Of a DNA stretch of 64,000 nucleotides, positions 1 to 7,888 are shown one piece after another. The notes beneath the pieces were generated by a model. The model was not told the origin of the DNA and did not search any database. It saw only the letters and a list, made by a program, of their open reading frames with translations. The DNA comes from Chondrus crispus. Lineage: Eukaryota > Rhodophyta > Florideophyceae > Gigartinales > Gigartinaceae. The stretch lies in assembly GCF_000350225.1 (NCBI RefSeq), contig NW_005179046.1:162157-226156 (forward strand), written 5' to 3'. Both the position numbers and the translations under genes were made by a program. Numbering within the stretch: position 1 is the first letter of the stretch; every line of letters begins with the position of its first letter.

Positions 1-268
1 TTTCCGGCAAGGGCCTGTATACTATAATAGCGCATTCGTCTACAGTGCTACATTATCTACTCCTGACACGCTGGACGAAATCAACGTGGTTAAAAATTCC
101 CGTCCTTCTTGATGAAAGATTCATTACAATCCAGCCACAACTCTGCGTCTTTCAATAAATTTATCATCAAGAGCATGCCTCACCCTTATTTTCTGTTACC
201 AGGAACAAATCCTCTCGCCATGCCCGATTCCATCACAACGAGATGTTCACACCCCCTGAACATCCGTA
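1..268. other. Non-coding flank
   Basis: I see no credible gene here. Short open frames lack recognisable domains and probably occur by chance. The stretch leads into the TA-flanked inverted-repeat element that starts at about 269. Confidence 0.5.
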
Positions 269-320
269 TACAGTACCCTCGCGATAACTGCAACACCTGG
301 GGAGACCCCCCTCTGTTGCA

Positions 321-357
321 GTTACTGCGTGGTTTCAGTTAACAAGCCTTATGATAG
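321..357. repeat. 37-bp direct repeat, copy 1
   Basis: The 37 bases beginning GTTACTGCGTGG are repeated exactly at 677-713, same orientation, inside the MITE. Function unknown; may be a subterminal repeat. Confidence 0.8.
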
Positions 358-676
358 TTACTGCCCGCGATTTCATTAAATCATGTTTTTGTGCGCAATT
401 GCGCGCAAAAACTGCCAGATAATGCTGCAAAATGAAAAAATCACCACTTCGGCCTTCTTCAGGCGACCCACCGATAATCGCGATCAACCATCCAAATCGA
501 GATCCCCCATGCCTTCCTAGGGTCCCTGTAGCCCGTCTCCATCATGGAGATGTAACGTGTAAGTCGTGGCTACCATTGTCCAAAGTCGTTTCTTCATGAA
601 GAATCATGAAGTTTCTCAGTTTCTGCATGAATAAACAAGCAAAAAGCAAAAATGAAAAAACAACCCGAAATCGCGG

Positions 677-713
677 GTTACTGCGTGGTTTCAGTTAACA
701 AGCCTTATGATAG
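677..713. repeat. 37-bp direct repeat, copy 2
   Basis: Exact second copy of 321-357. The spacing of about 356 bp suggests an internal duplication in the MITE. Confidence 0.8.
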
Positions 714-1025
714 GGCCTAGCATCCATCGCATTAGATTCTAGGATCCAACACCTCAAAAGTTTATTTGAAAAACATGTATATATTTTGACTATCTATGGC
801 CGTCGACCATCTGTCGCCCGACCGAGGACTGAATTTTTTGTAACCCCTTCAAAACAGCCCATATGACGCTCTGAAGGTATTTTTCAAACCTTGCAGTTAT
901 CAGATCTGAAACGGTCCTATTTTTTAGTAATTTTTGAATTACTCCGGAGATGGTTCCCTACTTGCCGTTTCATTTATCGGGTAGTTGCAGTTATCGGGGG
1001 TTGCAGTTATCGCGTGGGCACTGTA

Positions 1026-1971
1026 TTGGAAACCCAAAGAGTGCAGTTCTTCGCAGCGCCCTTAACTGATTGCATGTAGATACAGTACAAAGGCACCGTT
1101 GAAATCTTCGTCAAGCATGGCAGCCATCACTTTTCGATAAATGTGCTTGAACTAATTTTTAGGGTGACCGAAGCCTACTGTCGTGTACTTGACCAGCCAA
1201 GGGATCACCTTGTTACTCTCTGCGCTTATCAGGCAATATAACAAAGCAATTTCTAATTCCGATCATCGTGAGACTATCGTCTGTGTATTTAAAGATAAAG
1301 CTAACATGACTTCAATAGACTAAATTATTTGCTGAAACCAGAAAGCAGTGTGAGTTGGAATGCAGAATGCATTCCAGCTAGGCGAGAGGAATATTGGCTG
1401 TCTACGCCATGCAGTTCAGCTTAAAGCATTTTTCTTTAAGCTAAATTTATACCAGTAGCATAGAAACATGGGCTTGTGTGCTTCTTATTCGGTTTTAACT
1501 TCTGAAAATATTATTAAACCCAGTCAATCTACCAAAGAAAAATAGAAGCCGTGGCCATCAAAGTTGAAAAGAAATAACATTCGCACATTTGTATGTTACA
1601 ATAACGCTTGGTCGGATAGACACGAAAAGGTTTGAAAGTAGTGGAAATGGAGGGCATTTATCCCAGCCCCCTTGAAGTTGGCTTGTTGGCACGAAATAGG
1701 AAACTTGCCTCGTTGGACGCCAAAACTTTTCATCCAAATACCTTGAAACTATTTCAAAATGTTTCTCTCAAAACCAATCCCGCAAATTTCCTTTTACAGT
1801 ACCTGTATCCCTTTTGATAGGGCCCACTTGGCAGACCCCGAGGCTCTAACGCCAAACAGGCAGATCCCCCCTCCCCTCGTTTCTCGCCCCATACCGGCAC
1901 ACCAAACCACTTCCACTCTCCCATCGCGAACTCGCTCCCAATCGCGTGCCTGGCACCGCGCCTGCTTCCCC
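1026..1971. other. Intergenic region upstream of the CRTISO-like model
   Basis: No recognisable gene. The sequence is AT-richer up to about 1800 and becomes C-rich just before the ATG at 1972, as expected for a promoter and 5' UTR. I cannot place a promoter element with confidence. Confidence 0.4.
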
Positions 1972-3241
1972 ATGTTTCGATCTGCCGCGACGCGATCCGG
2001 CCTCGCCGGCGTGCGTCTACTCTCCACCGCGTCCCCCACGTCGATGGGAGCCCCCGCCCCGCCCGGCTCTGCTCCACCCCCGCCCCCGCCCCCAACTCCA
2101 GGCATCCTGCGACGCGCCACCCCACTCTTACTCACAGCCGGAACGGGCCTCGTCATTTACAAGATCGTATCGGATAATGGTGTGTTGCCTCTTGCATTTC
2201 TGCGTGCCCACCGTGCTTGCAATTCTATTCCTTGCACCGAGTGCATTGCTCGCGGCGAGACGATCTTCCGATTGCCGATTCTTGCGGCAAGCTTGCCCCC
2301 ACTGAAAATCTGAAGATCCATTTACTAACCATTCCCCCCACTCTCCCTTCCATCCTTCAATCAATTTTGCGATGTAGAGTTCTGAGAGAGCGTGAAGAGA
2401 ACCATTCCTGCCTCCAGCGACCTCCTTGCGCGCACCTGTCGTCAAAATCTTGGTCGAGGACGCAGGGGACGCGCGGAAGGCAGTTGGTGTCAGGTTGAAG
2501 TCTGGGGAGAAGGCCATTGCGAAGGAGGGCGTGATTAGCAACGTGTCCTCGTTGGACTTCCCCTCGCTTTTCTCGGACGAGGCGCGCGAGCCCACGGCGG
2601 CCAAGTCGGCCGACACGCCCATGTGCCCGTCGTTCATGCACCTGCACCTGGCCATCAAGCTGACTCCGGCGGTGCGCGCCAAGATCCCCTACGCGCTCGA
2701 GGCCAACTACGTGTCCGTCGAGGACTGGTCGCGCGGGATCGCGTCGCCGGACAACGTCGTGCTGGTGTCCGTGCCGACGGTGCTGGAGCCGGGGTGCGCG
2801 CCGGACGGCTTCGCCGTCGTGCACGCGTACACGCCCGCGACGGAGCCGTACGCGGCGTGGGCCGGGCTGCGGCCCGGCACCGCGGCGTACGACGCGAAGA
2901 AGGCCGAGCGCAGTGCCGTGCTGTGGCGCGCGGTCGCCAGGATCTTCGGGCAGGACGTGCGCGACCTGGCGCACGTCAAGCTCGTCGGTACGCCCCGCAC
3001 GCATGAGCGGTTCCTCAACAGGAAGTTCGGCTCGTACGGGCCCATGGTCGACGCGGCGCAGTCGCCGCTCACGCTGCCGCTCCCGCAGAGTACCACGGCG
3101 ATTCACGGCGTTTGGAGCGTGGGCGATAGCGCGTTTCCGGGGATCGGGGTCCCCGCGACGGCGGCATCGGCGTGGCTTGCGGCTAATGCGTTTGGGGATG
3201 TGAGGGAGCATGCGGCGATTTTGAAAAACATCGGCTTGTAG
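1972..3241 (+). CDS. CRTISO-like carotenoid isomerase/desaturase-family protein, C-terminal half (two-exon model)
   Basis: The frame 2418-3241 encodes about 274 residues resembling the C-terminal half of prolycopene isomerase/phytoene desaturase-type FAD oxidoreductases: a V..ILVE..GDARKAVGV substrate-domain start, VISNVSSLDFPSLF, and a terminal GVWSVGDSAFPGIGVPATAASAW, where this family closes the FAD site. The N-terminal FAD-binding half is absent. Upstream, ATG 1972 opens an Arg/Ser/Ala-rich leader (MFRSAATRSGLAGVRLL...), a proline run and a hydrophobic stretch, resembling an organelle presequence. A donor at 2180 (g/GTGTG) and an acceptor after CCTCCAG at 2417 join the two in phase, giving about 344 residues. 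The join is my inference. The product would lack the dinucleotide-binding motif, so it may be a truncated relic, a fusion, or part of a gene with unseen exons. Confidence 0.6.
2180..2417 (+). other. Predicted spliceosomal intron
   Basis: GT at 2180 and a pyrimidine-rich AG ending at 2417 bound 238 bases that contain in-frame stops (for example TGA at 2393 in the downstream frame). Removing it keeps phase 1. No transcript evidence is available. Confidence 0.4.
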
Positions 3242-3394
3242 ATTTTGGGCCCCGGCGCGTCCCATGCCGCCTTTGGAAAATAGAGCTGCGCTGCGGTCCA
3301 GGTGATGTCACCTGCTGATATCAGAAGATTACGGTGTGCGCGTGAAGGAAGTGAAGGGCTGCTACATTAGCCTCAGAGGCGTATCGCTAAAATA

Positions 3395-4189
3395 TCACTG
3401 TGCCCATTGAATGTACCCGCTCAACGGAACCCCGATGTTGTTGAAATATCCAACGGCATCATCGTAGAAGCTAGCTCGAACGATGGAGACCACCACAGCT
3501 GGGTTGGAATTCTGGTAGTTTTCCCATCCATACCCGCTGGAAATGTCGTAATCGTTTGACGCTTCCGTTCCGCTCGTGTACAGCTGCGGGGAGATGTAGT
3601 CGATGTTGGATGAAGATAGGAACGAGCCCATCAGGGTGTGGGCATCCGCAATTCCGTACGGTGCAGAGTGGCTCACAGTCACGACAACTGAAAACCCATG
3701 TGATTTAGCCAGAGCAAACGAATTGGCAAAAGCATCAGCAAGACCACTGTCCCCCTCCTCAACGTCGTACACAATTCCGGAATAGCCGGATAAAAGTCCA
3801 CCGCAGATTGCCGCATCAATGCCTGTAATGCCGGCATGTGTGAATCTTCCATTTGCGTTTCCCCCTCCAAACGAGATGTACCTTACCCCCTTCAGCGAGT
3901 CGTACACATTCCCGCTGTCTCTCAACGCGTTCTGCACATCTGTCCATCCGCTAAAAGCAACAGACATGGTCGCGTCAGCAAGGCCAGGTGTGCTTTGCCA
4001 CGTCCAGGCGTAGTAACCAACAAGAGATGCTGAGGAAAATTGGCGAACTTCATTGCTTGCCACTTGGGCTTGGCGCATCGGAACTGGAGCGTCTCCATCG
4101 CCTTGACGTACTACTTTCGTCAAGTCTCCTTCGAAGCCGGCGGCGAGTCCAGTAAGAAGAATGATACAGAACAACCCAACCGTCCTCAT
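3395..4189 (-). CDS. Secreted GH18-like (chitinase-fold) protein
   Basis: The ATG at 4189 opens a 264-residue protein; an in-frame extension upstream to 4267 has no better start. It begins with a classic signal peptide (MRTVGLFCIILLTGLAAG), so it should enter the secretory pathway. GH18-like landmarks are ISFGGG (the strand-3 SxGG-like motif), GIVYDVEEGD (the strand-4 region that normally reads DGxDxDxE, with the acid conserved), SPQLY near strand 6, and a terminal YIQWAQ with the tryptophan that floors many GH18 sites. The canonical DxxDxDxE is not fully kept, so it may be a chitinase, another glycosidase or a non-catalytic lectin-like member. It is short for GH18. No introns are needed. A TATA-like sequence lies about 145 bp upstream. 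Confidence 0.7.
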   Translation of the reverse strand: MRTVGLFCIILLTGLAAGFEGDLTKVVRQGDGDAPVPMRQAQVASNEVRQFSSASLVGYYAWTWQSTPGLADATMSVAFSGWTDVQNALRDSGNVYDSLKGVRYISFGGGNANGRFTHAGITGIDAAICGGLLSGYSGIVYDVEEGDSGLADAFANSFALAKSHGFSVVVTVSHSAPYGIADAHTLMGSFLSSSNIDYISPQLYTSGTEASNDYDISSGYGWENYQNSNPAVVVSIVRASFYDDAVGYFNNIGVPLSGYIQWAQ

Positions 4190-4333
4190 GTTGAAATTCT
4201 TTTGAATATGTTGATGCCTTGCTTCTTGTTTACTTTGGAATGATTCAAAGGTCGCTTGAGGGAGCACAGTGCGGGCGTATGAGAGACGGAAGGAGAATGA
4301 TTCGGGGTAGCCTTTCTATCTTGAGCTTCATCC

Positions 4334-4341
4334 TTTATATA
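4334..4341 (-). promoter_or_regulatory. Candidate TATA box for the GH18-like gene
   Basis: On the minus strand the sequence reads TATATAAA, about 145 bases upstream of the ATG at 4189. The position is plausible for a core promoter with a long 5' UTR, but there is no transcript evidence. Confidence 0.35.
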
Positions 4342-5240
4342 CAGTACCCGGCGACTTCAAGAAGCTGTGCACGGCGTCGCCGTACAAGATACGCGAGTGA
4401 TTTAATTGAGCTGCTGCAGCAGTCTCGATGTTGCAAAGGGAGGACCTTCCTATTTTGAAAGCAGATTTGTCATGGGCAGCAAGCACGACCAAGGGCGTAT
4501 GTCGTGGAAACCGGCACGTCGCGTGTGCGTGATTGGTCTTAGTATTAATGTGCAGATCGATAGCCGCACCATGCCATACTATCATAGTACCTTTAGGAAG
4601 CAAACAGGATATATCCCAAGCCAAATTCTCACCGCGTGGCATTTTCTGGAAGCGGTATTTTTTTGGCAACAATAAAAACATGTTTCAAGAATAGGCTTCC
4701 TCATTTGATCTGAGAGAGATACCTATCCAGTTCGCCCTCTATTTGTCAAACAGTGTGGACAAACTCCAGACACACGAATACATCTGTACAGAATACTGTG
4801 TGTATAAATGAAGAGAAGCGAATTTCCCCTGATTGTGAGTAAAATCGTTCGTACGCAAGTACCGCGTTGGCTTTTAGTACAGATCTTGACATCCGCAATG
4901 CAGCAATGTCGCAGGTGACAGCAGGGTGGCACACACGGAACGAACGTGCGGCAAAGCTAAGTGACGTCTACAGACTAAAAATGCCACCAAGAAAGAGCGT
5001 GGAGTTAGGAGGGCTTCCTCTGCTGTACAGTAGTCGGGGTGATTCATGATGTTTGTGTTTGCCATCTTGGCAAACACAGAAAGGAGTGAACGTTTCGCGA
5101 AATATGTGCTTGCACAAAGGGGCAGGCATTCTAGGTGATTTGGACAGTAGGAAATTTGGAAATTTGGAAACTTGTCATACCCCACATATCCAATAAGCGC
5201 CTGCTACGTTGCCACGTGTGTTTCCACTTTTCCATAATCT
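4342..5240. other. Intergenic region
   Basis: No gene recognised on either strand; open frames here lack domains and overlap one another. One perfect inverted repeat (5054-5078) is noted separately. Confidence 0.4.
5054..5078. repeat. Short perfect hairpin
   Basis: TGTGTTTGCCA, a three-base TCT loop, then the exact reverse complement. Eleven-base arms; could be a terminator-like or transposon-derived stem. Function unknown. Confidence 0.6.
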
Positions 5241-5282
5241 GTTTTCGTGTAGGGGAAATCTAGAATTCCCCTACATGAAAAC
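5241..5282. repeat. 42-bp near-perfect palindrome
   Basis: Nineteen-base arms starting GTTTTCGTGTAGGGG meet around CTAG with two mismatches. Near-palindromes of this kind are often minimal MITEs or transposon scars; no target duplication was identified. Confidence 0.65.
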
Positions 5283-5359
5283 GGATGAAACTGCCAACGC
5301 AGTCCCGCCAAATAAGAAAGTCAACAATGCTTGTTATCCATCAATCTGCCCGTCTCCTC

Positions 5360-5506
5360 CCGTTCCCTCCCTCACCAGTCCCGTTCCCTCCCTCACCAGT
5401 CCCGTTCCCTCTCTCACCAGTCCCGTTCCCTCCCTCACCAGTCCCGTTCCCTCCCTCCCCAGTCCGGATCCCTCTCTACCCAGACATGTTCCCTCCCTCC
5501 CCAATC
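5360..5506. repeat. 21-bp minisatellite, seven units
   Basis: Seven head-to-tail 21-base units begin with CCGTTCCCTCCC; the last two are diverged. Because 21 is a multiple of three, it reads through as a seven-residue RSLPHQS-like repeat in one plus frame. That accounts for the apparent N-terminal extension of the downstream ORF, which I do not consider coding. Confidence 0.85.
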
Positions 5507-5828
5507 CCGTCTCCTTCCTCTCGCCGCCCCTTACCTCTCTACACAGCTCCCGCTCTCGTGCGTGCTTTCCGCCATTGTTTGCGTCCAAGACTTCGACACC
5601 TCCAACCTCTCCCACCATCACGCCTCACACAGTGCCTTCTACATCTCTGCCTTCGATCTCGGCACGCCAACGCCTGAACACTCCCTCCCACACCCTTCCT
5701 CGCCGACGCCTCCAACTCTGTCTCCCGCCCTTCCCCCTCGTTCGCCCGTCGCCGCCCTCAAACGCATCTTGCAACCTTTATTCGACCCGCCCCGCGCCGA
5801 GCGATACGTGTTTCGTAAAGGCACACAA

Positions 5829-7189
5829 ATGCCAAGCGAGGATGAAATAAGCGACTCGGAAGGACGACCAGCTACAGAAGAAGAATGCAGAGTTATTAAT
5901 TCTTCAAGCGTGACTCCCGGGGCCGTAGTTTTCGCAGATGACGAAGAGGTATTTTTGCCGGAGACGCCCTCGTCTGCACGGGCGGCAATCCCCCAGGACG
6001 TGGCAGAGGCAATTAATTTAATAAGATGGTCTTTGATAGATAATGCAAGCTGCAAAAAGATCCTGAGGGCAATTAAAGTTTCTGGACTTTCTAATGCCAG
6101 ACTATCATCTAAAAGGAAAGCCATCGCTTTTAAAATGGTTCAAAGGGGATTTTGTATTAATACGGCCTTGGAATTGGCCGACCACAACGAGAAAAATGTT
6201 CTCTCTCCTGCTGCTGTAGCCCTTTCTCAGGTCCCTCAAACCACCGTCAAGGTGGTGAAGGAATCTTGCGGAGCGGAGGGACTCAACTGGAGTCGTGGAG
6301 ACAATCCAGTTTTGGAAGATGGAAACGTTTTGTTGGGTTTACCTCTGCTGAGGGACTATCAAGAGCAACAAGACGGGACGCGCGAGAGGGAACCCGACTT
6401 CGACCCGAGCGAGTTTGGTCGTCTTCTACATGTTTTAAATGATACACGTATGACTAGGACACGCTCTTTGCTGATGGAGCCGAGAACGGGAGCGGAGCTC
6501 GACACCGAGCCGGTCGACGTTTGGACAGACCAAATTTCGCCTCTGTTCAATGACGCTTCATTTGAGCCGCAAGCATTTCGGAGATTGGCCGGAGGGGTGT
6601 GGCAGATATTTCGGAAATTGATCCTTCGAGAAGGACATACAAAAGGCATGGTGGTGTTTTAAAGCGAAAGTTCGGGGAATTTAAGTCGCTCTACGGCACA
6701 TATTTGTCTCGATTCGAAGCTTCAGGCCAAGGGGACAGCGAGGGGTTTCCTTTTTTTGCGAACGGCAAAAACTACATAATGTATGCGTTTTGCTTCTTAA
6801 AAGCTCACCCTGTACTGCAGCCATTGGCTACATGTGCGTTACAAAGAGAGGCGCAACGGGAGAAAGGTGTAGGAGATGGAATTAGTCCTGAGCCAGTAGT
6901 AAGGCGGAAAAGGAAAAGGGAAGCTCAAGAGATCAACATAGTTCGCATGGAATCCCTGTCGTCCGTCTTCATGCCACGCTGTCCTCGAGTTGCCGAGGAG
7001 ACTGAATCAGCAGAGCGAGACAAAGCGACGTATGAGGCGTCTGAGGCCCGGGGTCGTTGAACGCAGACGCTATTGACGGCTATATCTCAAGTGAAAAAAA
7101 TGGAGCGTGAAGCTGCGGACGTAGAGGAGAAAACGCTTTAAAATGATACTGTGAAAACACTCATGCGAGAACTTTCCAGTGCTCCATAG
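5829..7189 (+). pseudogene. Broken ORF, possible DNA-binding/transposon-associated protein
   Basis: From ATG 5829 an acidic N-terminus (MPSEDEISDSEG) leads into a helical region and then DPSEFGRLLHVLNDTRMTR. The frame must shift by one base near 6600 to continue as DISEIDPSRRTYKRHGGVLKRKF, a basic segment, and FFANGKNYIMYAFCFLKAHP. It then continues past a TGA (7058) and a TAA (7138) as a charged coil (VKKMEREAADVEEKTL) to a stop at 7187. The organisation recalls trihelix/SANT-like proteins that accompany transposons in algae and oomycetes, but I cannot name the family. Chromovirus A is inserted right at its 3' end. It is a decayed gene; one of the shifts could be an assembly error. Confidence 0.5.
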
Positions 7190-7812
7190 TGTAACATAAT
7201 CGCGAGGACGTTATTTGAACGCGCGGGGCGACGACTGTACTCCCGCAAAAATGCATTACAGCGCGCACACCCACGCCTGTAAGTACGCGCTTGCTGCTCG
7301 CTGTGCACGTGTACAGTGTGACGATCCGGAGTAAGGCGCGCGAGCTTACCGTGTAAGGCGCTACCTGGATACTGTAGTATATGTTATGATAGATTATTTA
7401 CTTGTATATTAAATGACAGGGCGACCGGCGGCGGAGGAAGGACAAGGACAAGCACGGGCTTGGTACCAGATCCTCCACGGCAGATCTAACCCCGTCTGCT
7501 TATTCAAAACGCGTTCTCTTAACGCGAGCTCGTTAACTAGAAACTAACGCGGGTAGCGGTCGCGAACGTACGCGCGCGAGCTGGATCCGCCTCCGCCCGT
7601 CGGTGCTAGAACGCTAACTAGCGCCGCCCCGGGGCGTCGAGCGCGTCGAACCGCTCTACCGCGTACTGTGTTCGCGTCCGCTCCCCACCGCTCTACCACG
7701 CTACCACCGCCCGCGTTCTTTTCTGGTGTGTGTGTTTTTGTCTTCTCTCGCGTACACAGGTCTTCGAAGAACCACAGCCAAACCCCCAACGCGACCGGGG
7801 GTTTATGCTACA
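7190..7812 (+). repeat. 5' LTR of chromovirus A
   Basis: Starts TGTAACATAA and ends TTATGCTACA; matches 21529-22151 in length and nearly in sequence. A TTATGATAG...TTGTATATTAAAT segment near 7385-7415 is shared with chromovirus B LTRs and could hold the TATA-like promoter. The large open frame that begins in this LTR is not a plausible start for gag. Confidence 0.95.
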
Positions 7813-7813
7813 T

Positions 7814-7832
7814 TGGTCTCCCGACCTAGAAG
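7814..7832 (+). promoter_or_regulatory. Primer-binding site of chromovirus A
   Basis: One base after the LTR lies TGGTCTCCCGACCTAGAAG. The identical 19 bases follow the LTR of chromovirus B (43250-43268), while flanking bases differ, which supports a functional tRNA-primer site starting TGG. I could not match it to a particular tRNA 3' end. Confidence 0.7.
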
Positions 7833-7888
7833 GCCACCCGATTATCGCGAGAAGACTATCGTTCGAGTCCGCGTCCGCACGCGTCGAA

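Larger units (their letters stand above)
269..1025. mobile_element. Non-autonomous TA-flanked element (MITE), pogo/Tigger-like ends
   Basis: The 26 bases at 269-294 and the reverse complement of 1000-1025 match at all but two positions. Both ends carry TA followed by CAGT, and the conserved inner core is CGCGATAACTGCAAC, perfect over 15 bases. A TA target duplication and a CAGT start are typical of pogo/Tigger-type Tc1/mariner elements. The body (about 750 bp) holds no transposase, so it would depend on a relative. Further TTGCAGTTAT motifs lie inside the right end and two 37-bp direct repeats lie within. A palindromic pairing of host sequence is the alternative, but TIR and TSD agree well. 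Confidence 0.65.

Noticed and set aside
2357-3265. 302-codon minus-strand ORF opposite the CRTISO-like exon
   Set aside because: Arg-rich shadow of a GC-rich coding exon; the plus strand carries the recognisable family motifs.
5331-5828. Serine/proline-rich N-terminal extension of the ORF ending at 6662
   Set aside because: It is the translation of a 21-bp minisatellite and C-rich DNA from a TTG start; composition and lack of ATG argue against coding.
7730-7888. Large gag frame apparently starting inside the 5' LTR
   Set aside because: The upstream start is GTG within the LTR. ATG 7889 lies in the same context (GTCGAAATG) as ATG 43329 of the related element and is a better start.
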